From contig JACKDU010000002.1 of the NCBI GenBank assembly GCA_020633335.1, positions 372,001-436,000 on the forward strand: a stretch of 64,000 nucleotides of DNA, in the 5' to 3' direction. The position numbers and the translations under genes were made by a program. The notes under the pieces are model-generated. The model was not told the DNA's origin. It made no database searches and saw only the letters and a list, made by a program, of their open reading frames with translations. Source of the stretch: Myxococcales bacterium (GTDB taxonomy: Bacteria; Myxococcota_A; Polyangia; Nannocystales; Nannocystaceae). The first letter of the stretch is position 1; the number at the start of each line of letters is the position of its first letter. This document shows positions 45,020 to 52,997 of this stretch, piece by piece.

Positions 45020-45991
45020 ATGATGGAGGCTGGCGTGACCGGGCGCGGATCGGGGGAGGACACGCAGCACTCCGGGCGGGGGCGCCGCTCGAGCTTCATT
45101 CGGCGCGCCCGCGAGTGCTCGGAGAGCGCGATGCTCCGCCAGCTCGATCCGGAGGAGCTGATGATCGTCGGCCGGATCGCCGAGAGCGACGAGGGCCGGG
45201 TCGTCCACGCCTACGACACCCGCGCCCGCCGACACGTCGCCCTCAAGCAGCTCTTCGGCCCGCTCTCGCCGATCACCGAGGCCCGCTTCCTCCGCGAGGC
45301 CCACCTCCCGGCGCGGCTCAGCCACCCGGGGATCGTCGAGATCCTCGGCGTCGGCCGCTGGCCCGGCGGCGATCCCTTCTACGTGATGGAGCTGATCCAC
45401 GGGATCGAGCTCAGCCAGCTCGTCGCCCAGGCCCGCCTCCTCCGCGAGCGCCTCCCCCTCCTCCGCCACGTCTGCGCCTGCGCCGAGGCGATCGGCAGCG
45501 CCCACCGCAGGCGGATCATCCACCGCGACCTCAAGCCGGAGAACGTCCTGATCAGCGACCGCGGCCAGCCCGTGATCATCGACTGGGGCCTCGCCAAGGA
45601 CCTCGCCGAGGACGATGAGCCGGTCGCCGACGACGCACCGCCCCCCTCCGGCCACAGCGGCCGCACCCTCGCCGGTCACATCGTCGGCACGCCCTCGTTC
45701 ATGTCCCCCGAGCAAGCGCGGGGCGAGGCCGCGGATCCCCGGAGCGACGTCTACGCGGTCGGGGCGATCCTCCTCCACGTCCTCACCGGCGTCCTCCCCT
45801 ACCCCGGCGACGACGCCCGGCAGGTGGTCGACCAGGTGATCGCCGGGCCGCCGCCCGCGCTCGGGCTCCTCTCCTCGAGCCTGCGACCGGAGCTGGTCGC
45901 GGTCGTCGAGCGGGCGCTCGCCCGCGCTCCCGACGAGCGCTACCCCGACGGCGACGCCCTCGCCGAGGCGCTCCAGGGCCTCACGCTCTGA
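45020..45991 (+). CDS. PknB-like serine/threonine protein kinase (kinase domain only)
   Basis: 323 residues; the ATG at 45131 with GGAG upstream is an alternative start. Kinase motifs: ALKQLFG (ATP lysine), IIHRDLKPENVL (catalytic loop), IIDWGLAKD (DWG in place of DFG, common in myxobacterial kinases), VGTPSFMSPEQARGE (activation/P+1) and SDVYAVGAILLHVLTG. The Gly-rich loop is poor (GRIAESDEGRVVHAYD). There is no transmembrane segment or sensor domain, so it is cytoplasmic. Its last 11 nt overlap the 3' end of the convergent histidine-kinase gene. Confidence 0.93.
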   Translation: MMEAGVTGRGSGEDTQHSGRGRRSSFIRRARECSESAMLRQLDPEELMIVGRIAESDEGRVVHAYDTRARRHVALKQLFGPLSPITEARFLREAHLPARLSHPGIVEILGVGRWPGGDPFYVMELIHGIELSQLVAQARLLRERLPLLRHVCACAEAIGSAHRRRIIHRDLKPENVLISDRGQPVIIDWGLAKDLAEDDEPVADDAPPPSGHSGRTLAGHIVGTPSFMSPEQARGEAADPRSDVYAVGAILLHVLTGVLPYPGDDARQVVDQVIAGPPPALGLLSSSLRPELVAVVERALARAPDERYPDGDALAEALQGLTL

Positions 45992-47843
45992 GGAGCGGGC
46001 CGCCGCCGGCGCTCAGCCCTCGCGCGGACGCGGCGGCGCCCGGCTCGAGCGCCGCCTCGATCGCCTCGCGGAGACCCTCGACGCCGATCGGCTTGCTCAA
46101 GATGGCGGTGAGCCCGCTCTGGGCGTAGCGGTGGAGGTTCTCGGGGACGACGTCCGCGGTCAGGCCGATGACCGGGAGCTCCGCGCGCCGATCCCCGCAC
46201 CCACGGATCCTCGACATGACGGCGGGCCCGTCGAGCCCGGGCATGTGCATGTCGAGGATGACGGCGTCGATCGCCTCGCTGTCGAGGAGCGCCAGGGCCT
46301 CGTAGCCATCGGCGGCCTCGAGGACCCGGTAGCCGAGGGAGGTGAGCATCGCCGAGATGACCACGCGGTTGACGAGCTCGTCGTCGGTCACGAGGACGCT
46401 CAGGCTCCTGCCGCCGAGCGAGGAGCTCGAGGTCGCAGGGGTGTCGCGGCTGATCGCCAGCTCGGCCGAGTCGCTCGGCTCCGGCGCAGGCAGGGTGACG
46501 ACGAAGGTCGAGCCGCGCCCCGGGACGCTCTTCGCCTCGATCGTCCCCCCCAACGCGGCGACCAGGCGGCGACAGATCGCCAGGCCGAGGCCGCTGCCGC
46601 CGAAGCGCCGCGCGGTCGTGCTGTCGGCCTGGACGAAGGTGGCGAAGATGTCATCGCTGACGTCGTCGGAGAAGCCCACCCCCGTGTCGCGGACGACGAG
46701 CTCGACGCGATCGTCGCGGAGCGTCCGCGCCGACATGCTGATCTCGCCGCGCTCGGTGAACTTGATCGCGTTGTTCACGAGGTTGCCGAGGATCTGCTGG
46801 AGACGGAAGGCGTCGCCGACGATCCGCGCCGGGATCGCGTCCTCGATCACGACCCTGAGGGCCAGCCCCTTGTTCTCCGCCGGGGCCCGGAACATCGCCT
46901 CGACGTCATGGAAGACCCTCCGGAGGTCGAGCGACGCGCGCTCGATCTGGAGCTGGTCGGCTTCGATCCGCGAGAGGTCGAGGATGTTGCCGATGAGCTC
47001 GAGCTGTGACTGCGCCGAGCGCCGGAGGATGCGGATGAGCCGGCGCTGCTCGCCGCGATCGTCGGTGCGCTCGAGGAGCTCGGCGGCCCCGAGGACCCCG
47101 ACCATCGGCGTCCGCAGCTCGTGGCTCATCACCGAGAGGAAGCGCGACTTGGCCGACGAGAGGGCGAGCGCGTTCTCGCGATCGGCGGCGAAGCCCGCGC
47201 TCTGGCGGGCGTGGAGCGAGGCGAAGACCGACGTGACCGCCAGGAGGGCCAAGCTCGCGCTCGTCGTCAGCAGCCAAGCGCCCCCGGAGGCCAGCCCGAC
47301 GTCGACGCCGACCATCGGGGCGGCGAGCGCAGCGAAGGCGAGGAGCGCGGCGTTGATCCAGCCGGCCGCGACACCCACCAGGAGCACCGCGAGCGCGGGG
47401 ATGATGACGAGGAAGGGTGCGAGCGGCCCGGCCACGCCCAGCGTCGCGCTGCTGAAGAGGAGCGCCAGGTTGAGGAGGAGGACGAGGACCAGCCCGCCCC
47501 TCCGCGGCCCGGCGACGCCGACCCAGAGCGGCGTCGCCAGCATCGCCGCGACGACGGCGGCGGCGACGAGCCACGCCGGTCCCGGCGTCGGATCGGCGAC
47601 GACGAGCGGGACGATGGTAGCCGCGCCGACGATCGCCACGATGAGGCCGGAGGCGATCAGGAGGCGCTGGCGCAGGGCGTCGACGGGGTCGGTCGCGCGT
47701 CTGGTGGCCGGGATCAGCCGCTCCAGCCAGGCGAGCGGGAGGTGCGAGCGAGCGAGGTCAGCGGCCCTCCGCGACTCCTCCTCGCCCTCGTCCACCCACA
47801 CCCATTGACGATGAAGACAGCGCGCTCGTCGGGCAAGCTCCAC
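45981..47843 (-). CDS. Hybrid sensor histidine kinase with C-terminal receiver
   Basis: 620 residues from a GTG of uncertain choice. About six or seven transmembrane helices (about 60-205) form a membrane sensor without a recognisable ligand domain. HisKA carries His241 in MSHELRTPMVG; HATPase motifs are NLVNNAIKFTERG, DTGVGF and GGSGLGLAIC. A receiver domain follows from about 470 with DDE, phosphoacceptor Asp531 in AVILDMHMPG and the conserved Lys in LSKPIG. It should autophosphorylate and pass phosphate to its own receiver, then to an unlinked partner. It converges on the Ser/Thr kinase gene with an 11-nt overlap. Confidence 0.92.
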   Translation of the reverse strand: MELARRARCLHRQWVWVDEGEEESRRAADLARSHLPLAWLERLIPATRRATDPVDALRQRLLIASGLIVAIVGAATIVPLVVADPTPGPAWLVAAAVVAAMLATPLWVGVAGPRRGGLVLVLLLNLALLFSSATLGVAGPLAPFLVIIPALAVLLVGVAAGWINAALLAFAALAAPMVGVDVGLASGGAWLLTTSASLALLAVTSVFASLHARQSAGFAADRENALALSSAKSRFLSVMSHELRTPMVGVLGAAELLERTDDRGEQRRLIRILRRSAQSQLELIGNILDLSRIEADQLQIERASLDLRRVFHDVEAMFRAPAENKGLALRVVIEDAIPARIVGDAFRLQQILGNLVNNAIKFTERGEISMSARTLRDDRVELVVRDTGVGFSDDVSDDIFATFVQADSTTARRFGGSGLGLAICRRLVAALGGTIEAKSVPGRGSTFVVTLPAPEPSDSAELAISRDTPATSSSSLGGRSLSVLVTDDELVNRVVISAMLTSLGYRVLEAADGYEALALLDSEAIDAVILDMHMPGLDGPAVMSRIRGCGDRRAELPVIGLTADVVPENLHRYAQSGLTAILSKPIGVEGLREAIEAALEPGAAASARGLSAGGGPLLRA

Positions 47844-47916
47844 AAGGTCGGACGGACGCGCCCGCGTCCTCGACGAGGGCCCTCGCGGACGAGAGCGCGC
47901 GACCCGAGAAGGACCA

Positions 47917-48321
47917 CTAGCGGCCGAGGATTCTGTCGACGGCGTCGACGTCGTCGGTGATCACGACCGGGCCGCTCTCGGTGCCGCGGACGATCCGCTG
48001 GCCCTGGAGACGGCCCGCGATCGTCCGGACCAGGATCACCGTCCGCCGAAAGCGGCTCACGAAGCGCCCGAGGAGATCGCGGACGGCCGCCTCGAAGGCG
48101 TCGTCGTTGTTGCCGACCGGCGCGCGGATGTCGAGGACGAGGTCGGCGGCGCCGATCGGGATCCCGGCGACCGCGGCGATCAGCGCGTCCACTTCGCTCC
48201 GCAGCGCCTCCACCTCGAGGCGGGCGCGGTTGCGCACGAGGATCACGCGATCGCGGCGACGATCGTGGGCCAGGGTGCCGTGCTCGGTGCGCAGGAGGAT
48301 CTCCGCGTCGTCGCCGATCAT
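47917..48321 (-). CDS. Small hypothetical protein
   Basis: 134 residues from the ATG at 48321 (MIGDDAEILL). This start is chosen because a TATAGT hexamer ends 7 nt upstream; the GTG at 48330 would overlap it. The protein looks like one alpha/beta domain: TEHGTLAHDRRRDRVILVRN, VLDIRAPVGNNDDAFEAAV, FVSRFRRTVILVRTIAG and a C-terminal ITDDVDAVDRILGR. The pattern recalls small STAS- or TPMT-like regulatory folds seen in myxobacteria, but I cannot place it. No signal peptide. Confidence 0.78.
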   Translation of the reverse strand: MIGDDAEILLRTEHGTLAHDRRRDRVILVRNRARLEVEALRSEVDALIAAVAGIPIGAADLVLDIRAPVGNNDDAFEAAVRDLLGRFVSRFRRTVILVRTIAGRLQGQRIVRGTESGPVVITDDVDAVDRILGR

Positions 48322-48328
48322 CCGCGGC

Positions 48329-48334
48329 ACTATA
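48329..48334 (-). promoter_or_regulatory. -10-like hexamer TATAGT, leaderless type
   Basis: Minus-strand GCGCTATAGT, then 7 nt, then the ATG at 48321. It is one of the best matches to TATAAT in the window. Confidence 0.6.
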
Positions 48335-48361
48335 GCGCAACCGCAGACCGGCGGCCTCGCC

Positions 48362-48712
48362 TCAGTGACCGAGCCGGCAGCGACCGAGACCGGCGAGCGC
48401 CTTCGCCTGGGCGGCGGTGCAGGTCAGGGTCTCGCGCCAGCGGCGGTCGATGAGCGCGGCCGCGTCGCAGGTCGCCTTCGGATCGCCGGCGCGGGCGCGC
48501 TCGATCAGCATCCTCCAGGTCGTGCCGCGGACCGCGGCGTCGCGCCAGGTGTGCGGATCGCCGCCGGCGATCATCGTGCAAACCGCCGCGGTGTCCTCGA
48601 GGAGCGCCCGCGGATCGTCGCTCGCCTCGACGACGCCGCCCTTCGGCGTGCAGGCGGCGAGCGCAGGGGCGACGAGCGCGAGGACGGCGAGGAGACGAGC
48701 CGCGGCCGGCAT
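48362..48712 (-). CDS. Small lipoprotein, unknown
   Basis: 116 residues. A hydrophobic signal ends at lipobox LAAC, leaving a mature domain of about 95 residues with four cysteines (VCTMI, TCDAA, LTCTAA, GRCRL) that could form two disulphides. The helices look amphipathic. The family is unrecognised. It is divergent from the class V aminotransferase across 43 nt holding both promoters. Confidence 0.82.
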   Translation of the reverse strand: MPAAARLLAVLALVAPALAACTPKGGVVEASDDPRALLEDTAAVCTMIAGGDPHTWRDAAVRGTTWRMLIERARAGDPKATCDAAALIDRRWRETLTCTAAQAKALAGLGRCRLGH

Positions 48713-48718
48713 GGGGGC

Positions 48719-48724
48719 TCCATA
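48719..48724 (-). promoter_or_regulatory. -10-like hexamer TATGGA, leaderless type
   Basis: Minus-strand GTGGTATGGA, then 6 nt, then the ATG at 48712. A weaker match, because the sixth base is not T. Confidence 0.35.
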
Positions 48725-48743
48725 CCACCCCGGGCGCGCCTGC

Positions 48744-48749
48744 TACCAT
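48744..48749 (+). promoter_or_regulatory. -10-like hexamer TACCAT, leaderless type
   Basis: TGCTACCAT, then 6 nt, then the GTG at 48756. It has the TGn extension. Confidence 0.55.
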
Positions 48750-48755
48750 CGCGCC

Positions 48756-50006
48756 GTGCTCGATCTCGACTTCGTCCGCGCCGCCTTCCCGGCCCTGGAG
48801 GGGGGCTGGGCCCACCTCGACAACGCCGGAGGGACCGCCGCGCCGCGGGCCGTGATCGAGCGCCTCCAGGCGGCCGCCGCCGGCTCGCCGATGCTCGCGC
48901 GCGGCGGTCCGCACCGCAGCTCACGCGAGGCTGGCGAGTCCTACGCCGCAGGTCACGCGGCCGCCGCCGCGCTCCTCGGCGGCGATCCCGATGAGGTGAT
49001 CCTCGGGACCTCGACCACCGCCAACCTCGACCTCCTCGCCCGCGCGCTCCGGCCGGCCTGGTCGGCCGGCGACGAGGTGATCGTCACCGACCTCGATCAC
49101 GAGGCGAACATCGGCCCCTGGCGGCGCCTCGCGGCGACCGGGATCGACGTCCGGGAGTGGCGCGCGCGGCCCGAGAGCGCGACGCTCGAGCTGGACGATC
49201 TCCTCCCTCTCCTCGGCCCGCGCACGCGCCTCGTCGCCTTCACCCACTGCGCGAACGTCGTCGGGGCGATCCACGAGGTCGCCGCGATCACCCGGGCGAT
49301 CCACGACGCCGGCGCGCTCGCCTGCGTCGACGGGGTCGCGCTCGCGCCCCACCGCGCCGTCGACGTCCGGGCGCTCGGCGCCGACTTCTACGCGGTCTCG
49401 CTCTACAAGATCTTCGGGCCCCACCTGGGCGCCCTCTATGGCCGCCGCGAGCTCCTCGAGGGCGCCTCGCCGCCGACCCACGACTTCCTCGCCGCCGCCT
49501 CGCCGCCGCTCCGCTACGAGCCCGGCGGGGCGCCGCCCGAGCTGGTGGCGGCGGTCGGCGGGATCCTCGACTACCTCGACGCCCTCGATCAGCACACCTT
49601 CGCGCTCCGCGGCGACGCCGGCGAGGCCCCCCGCGGGCGGATCTTCGCGGCGATCGCCGACCACGAGGCGGCCCTCTGCGCGCGCCTCCTCGACGGCCTC
49701 CGGGCGTCGCCGCGGGTCCGCGTCGTCGGCCCGGCGAGCGCCGATCCCGAGCGGCGGATCGCCCTCGTGACCTTCACGATCGACGGCGTCCCCTCGGCCG
49801 AGGTCGCCGCCCACCTCGCGGACGCCGGCGTCGCCCTCCGCAGCGGCCACTTCTACGCGCCGCGGGCGATCGCCGCCCTCGGCCTCGATCCGGCGGCCGG
49901 CGGCCTCGTCCGGGTGAGCCTCGCCCACTACAACAGCGAGGAGGAGATCGATCGGGCGCTCGCCGCCCTCGCTCCGCTCGTCGATCGGGCGCCGCGCTCG
50001 ACCTGA
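48756..50006 (+). CDS. Class V aminotransferase, cysteine-desulfurase-like (VC1184-type)
   Basis: 416 residues from a GTG. PLP-enzyme motifs: FPALEGGWAHLDNAGGTAAP at the N terminus, LGTSTTANLDLLARAL, VTDLDHEANIGPW, THCANVVGAIHEV, and the PLP lysine in AVSLYKIFGPHLG. The C-terminal domain ends in RVSLAHYNSEEEIDRAL. It follows the cysteine-desulfurase-like subfamily (TIGR01976-type) that lacks the obvious mobile catalytic Cys loop; the equivalent region reads LRSGHFYAPRA. It may therefore act on something other than cysteine. The stop codon lies in a small hairpin before the convergent DUF483-like gene. Confidence 0.92.
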   Translation: MLDLDFVRAAFPALEGGWAHLDNAGGTAAPRAVIERLQAAAAGSPMLARGGPHRSSREAGESYAAGHAAAAALLGGDPDEVILGTSTTANLDLLARALRPAWSAGDEVIVTDLDHEANIGPWRRLAATGIDVREWRARPESATLELDDLLPLLGPRTRLVAFTHCANVVGAIHEVAAITRAIHDAGALACVDGVALAPHRAVDVRALGADFYAVSLYKIFGPHLGALYGRRELLEGASPPTHDFLAAASPPLRYEPGGAPPELVAAVGGILDYLDALDQHTFALRGDAGEAPRGRIFAAIADHEAALCARLLDGLRASPRVRVVGPASADPERRIALVTFTIDGVPSAEVAAHLADAGVALRSGHFYAPRAIAALGLDPAAGGLVRVSLAHYNSEEEIDRALAALAPLVDRAPRST

Positions 50007-50015
50007 CCTTTCAGG
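50002..50015. terminator. CCTGA-CCTT-TCAGG hairpin containing the stop codon
   Basis: A 5-bp stem with a tetraloop; the TGA of the class V aminotransferase gene is inside the left arm. It lies between convergent genes. Confidence 0.35.
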
Positions 50016-50039
50016 CAGGCAGGCACACGGCGGGCGCCC

Positions 50040-50609
50040 TCAGGCCTCGCGGACCGCCGCCAGCGCCTCGCGGTAGCGCGGCAGGAGGAGCGGCGTGATC
50101 GAGCAGCCGCTGCAGGCCCAGTGGAAGAGGATCGCCTGCTCCTCCCGATCGAGGCCGTTGGGCGCGTAGGGCCGCGCGAGGTAGGCGCTCACGCAGCAGG
50201 GCGGGAAGCCGAAGAGGTAGCCCTCGAGCATCCCGAGCTCGCGGCTGAGGCGGAGGGGGCCGCCGTCGAAGGCCTGGCGGTAGATCTCGAGGAGCGGCGT
50301 GTGCCGCGAGAAGACGGTCTCGTCGACCTCCCCGCCCTCCTCGGTGCGCCGCCGGCAGGTCCGCTGGACCAGCCCGAGGGCGACCAGCTCGGCCCGGAGC
50401 CCGTCGTTGAGCGGCCGCTCGTAGCGCGAGAGCGGCTTGAGGCCGACGCAGGTGAGCTGCGCGAGGTAGGCGAGATCCTCGTCGTGCTCCCGCAGGCGCC
50501 GGAGGTTGTCGGCCCGCCGCTTCGCCGGATCGCGGCGCAGCGGCCCCGACGCCGGGTGAGACCGGGGGATCACCGTCGGGTGCGGCGCACTCGCTGGACG
50601 ATTGGCCAT
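50040..50609 (-). CDS. DUF483-like cysteine-containing protein
   Basis: 189 residues from the ATG at 50609 (MANRPASAPH); a longer in-frame start at 50651 is possible. It overlaps the end of the triple-CxxC gene by 40 nt, so the two are cotranscribed. The N-terminal half is basic and helical. The C-terminal part contains EGYLFGFPPCCVSAYLARPY and HWACSGCS, similar to the G.P.CC motif of DUF483 proteins. The CC and CxxC pairs could bind metal or an Fe-S cluster. Function is unknown. Confidence 0.82.
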   Translation of the reverse strand: MANRPASAPHPTVIPRSHPASGPLRRDPAKRRADNLRRLREHDEDLAYLAQLTCVGLKPLSRYERPLNDGLRAELVALGLVQRTCRRRTEEGGEVDETVFSRHTPLLEIYRQAFDGGPLRLSRELGMLEGYLFGFPPCCVSAYLARPYAPNGLDREEQAILFHWACSGCSITPLLLPRYREALAAVREA

Positions 50610-51595
50610 GTCCGTTTCACCAGGCGATTGAGGAGCGGGACGTCGACCCACCCACGGTGGAGCGAGCCCCGGAAGTAGGCGTCGCCGTGCGCGGCGAGCG
50701 AGTGGACGGCGACGTAGGGGAGGACCATCTCGTGGCCGGTGTGGCGGTTGCGGAGCTCGAAGGTCCCCATGTTGATCGACTCGCCACAGACCGCGCAGGT
50801 CTCGAGCCCGCGCTGGACGTGCTCGACGACGTCGAGGTGGCGCGGGGTCGGCTCGCTGCCGCCGAGGCCCTCGAGGTAGGAGGCGAGGCGCTGGCCGAAC
50901 TCGGCGTGGGCCCGCGACTGCCCGAGGATCGAGCGCAGCAGCTCCATGTCGAGGCGCCCGTCGATCACCTCGTCGGCGCCCGCGTCGACCGAGTCGCCGA
51001 GCTCGTGGCTCGCGTAGTTGGCGTCCTTGTGCTCGACGAGGCCGTGGAGCGCGAGGTAGGGCACCTGCATCGACCGCTCGTTGTGGGTGTTGGTGACCAC
51101 GAAGTAGCCCATGTTCACGTGGTCACCGCACTCGCCGCAGGGGACCACCCCGCGCATCATGTGCTCCTCGATCGTCAGGTGCTCGGGGAGCAGCGAGGTG
51201 TGGGCCAGGAGCGCGGTCATCAAGCGGCCGATCCGGTACTCCTCGTAGTTGAGGACGTCCTTGAGGAGATCGACGTCGATCTGCCCGTCGCCGCGGAGGG
51301 TCCCGTGGAAGCCGCGATCACCGTGGGTGACCAGGGCGTGGACGGCGATGTAGGGGAGCTCGATCTGAAGCTCGTTGTCGAGGTTGCGGACGCTGAGCTC
51401 GCCCATGTTGACGGTCGCGCCGCAGAGCGTGCAGGTCTCGACGCCCCGCATCGGCCGCTCCTCGACCTCGAGGTAGCGCGGCGGCTTGATCCGCCCGCCG
51501 AGCCCCGGGAGATAGCTCAGGAGGAGGTGGCCGAGCTTCTTCAGCTCGATCTCGCCGGCGTGGTGGCCGTGGCTCTGTCCCTCACCTTCGAGCAT
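50570..51595 (-). CDS. Protein with three CxxC-VNMG repeats
   Basis: 341 residues from the ATG at 51595, which has GAGGAG upstream; the open frame further up is unsupported. After a His-rich N terminus it carries three units with the same core: CTLCGATVNMG, CGECGDHVNMG and CAVCGESINMG. Each is followed by a strand, then (V/L)PY(I/L/V)A(V/L)H(G/A/S)L..H(G/K)D. Each unit thus has a CxxC pair and two histidines about 35-42 residues later, a good C2H2-type metal site. Linkers between units are helical. I do not recognise the family; metal-binding repeat protein is the safe description. The last codons overlap the DUF483-like gene. Confidence 0.9.
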   Translation of the reverse strand: MLEGEGQSHGHHAGEIELKKLGHLLLSYLPGLGGRIKPPRYLEVEERPMRGVETCTLCGATVNMGELSVRNLDNELQIELPYIAVHALVTHGDRGFHGTLRGDGQIDVDLLKDVLNYEEYRIGRLMTALLAHTSLLPEHLTIEEHMMRGVVPCGECGDHVNMGYFVVTNTHNERSMQVPYLALHGLVEHKDANYASHELGDSVDAGADEVIDGRLDMELLRSILGQSRAHAEFGQRLASYLEGLGGSEPTPRHLDVVEHVQRGLETCAVCGESINMGTFELRNRHTGHEMVLPYVAVHSLAAHGDAYFRGSLHRGWVDVPLLNRLVKRTWPIVQRVRRTRR

Positions 51596-51737
51596 CGCCT
51601 CGCTCCTCTTAGCGCCTCGGCTCCGGACACTCAAGCGTCCGCGCCTCGGCGATGTTGAGAATGCTCCCAATGCTCGAGCATCGCCAGGCGTCGAAGCGGC
51701 AAAGTGCGCGCAGCGGCGGATGCGGGGGCTGCGGGGC

Positions 51738-52958
51738 TCAGGCCCCAGCGTCGCGCTGGAGCGCCTCCTCGGCCGCCAGGCGCTCGCGCGGATGGCGGAT
51801 CGACCCCATGATCGTCCCGCCGCAGCGCGGGCACTGGGTCATCTCGGGCCGCAGCGGCGCCCCGCATTTGGGCTCGGAGCAGCGGCTCTCGCGGATCAGC
51901 GACCCCAGGAGGAGACCGGCGACGCCGAGGATCACCGCGCCGATCGCCACTTGCCCCATGGTCAGGACCTCTCCCATCTGCGGACGGGTAGCGAGGCCGC
52001 CGAGCATCACCGCGGCCATCACCGCGACCTTGGCGATCCGCAGACCCGCCCGCCGCTCGACCCGAAAGACCGGCTTGCCGAGGTTGGTACCGACGATCCC
52101 GCGGTCCTCGACCGCCTCCGAGGCCTCGACGCTCGCGCCGGGCTCCTCGTCGGCGAAGGGCGCCGTGAGCTCGGCGAGGGAGGGGGCCTCAGGCCACGCA
52201 TCGCGGGGCGGGAGGCCGAGGCGCTCGGCGAGCGGCGGGCGCTCCTCCTCGAGGATCTCGACCGAGCGCCGCACAAACGCGCGCTGGTTGGCCTGGAGTC
52301 CGCCGGCGATCGCCTTGAGCGCGCGCGCGTCGAGCTCGCGGGCGACGATCACCGCGCCGAGGAGGAACGCGACCGCCTTCGGCGACAAGAGACCCTGTCG
52401 GCTGGGCCGCGGACGGCCGCTGGCGTAGCGGTGGGCGGCGTCGACGGTGAGCCGGCCGAAGCCGAGGTAGACCGCGGTGACGTCGATCCGCCGCTGCTCC
52501 TCGGTCGCGTCGCGGACCCGCAGCGAGCGGAGCGAACGGAAGGCGTCGGCGACCGCCCGGGCCGCGGCCGCGACCACCGCCTCGGGATCGGCGAGGAGGG
52601 TCCCTTCGACCGCGAAGCGCAGGGTCGCGCCGCGGGCCTCGACCAGCCAGAGATCGCTGACCCCCGCGAGGTTGCCGCTTGGCCGACCGACGCGGGCGCG
52701 CTCGTCGTCGGCGCCGTAGACCTCGACCTCGACGGTGTCGGCGTCGATCCCCGCGTAGCCGAGGAGGCGCCGGAGGAGGCGACGGACGCTCGCCTTGCCG
52801 CCGGCCCAGGGATCGGGGAAGAAACGGGCGTCGCCGGCGATCAGCGGCGCGACCAGGAGCGGCGCCGGCCCACAGGCCCGCACGAGCTCGGCCAGCGCCC
52901 CCAGGAGCCACTCGCGATCGCCGTCCGGCGGCAGGAGGATGTCACCTTCGGCGACCAT
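51738..52958 (-). CDS. Membrane-anchored protein with C-terminal zinc ribbon
   Basis: 406 residues. The N-terminal region of about 280 residues is soluble (AELVRACGPAPLLVAPLIAG, ATLRFAVEGTLLADPEAVV, VDVTAVYLGF-like strands). Two transmembrane helices span about 310-330 and 335-360. A zinc ribbon follows (RCSEPKCGAPLRPEMTQCPRCG) in the C-terminal tail. The layout recalls bacterial proteins that sense or bind partners at the membrane through a cytoplasmic ribbon, but I do not know the family. The start is supported by a TACACC hexamer 7 nt upstream. Confidence 0.85.
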   Translation of the reverse strand: MVAEGDILLPPDGDREWLLGALAELVRACGPAPLLVAPLIAGDARFFPDPWAGGKASVRRLLRRLLGYAGIDADTVEVEVYGADDERARVGRPSGNLAGVSDLWLVEARGATLRFAVEGTLLADPEAVVAAAARAVADAFRSLRSLRVRDATEEQRRIDVTAVYLGFGRLTVDAAHRYASGRPRPSRQGLLSPKAVAFLLGAVIVARELDARALKAIAGGLQANQRAFVRRSVEILEEERPPLAERLGLPPRDAWPEAPSLAELTAPFADEEPGASVEASEAVEDRGIVGTNLGKPVFRVERRAGLRIAKVAVMAAVMLGGLATRPQMGEVLTMGQVAIGAVILGVAGLLLGSLIRESRCSEPKCGAPLRPEMTQCPRCGGTIMGSIRHPRERLAAEEALQRDAGA

Positions 52959-52965
52959 CGCTGGC

Positions 52966-52971
52966 GGTGTA
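52966..52971 (-). promoter_or_regulatory. -10-like hexamer TACACC, leaderless type
   Basis: Minus-strand GTGCTACACC, then 7 nt, then the ATG at 52958. Confidence 0.4.
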
Positions 52972-52997
52972 GCACGCCTCGGGGGTCGATCCGACGA

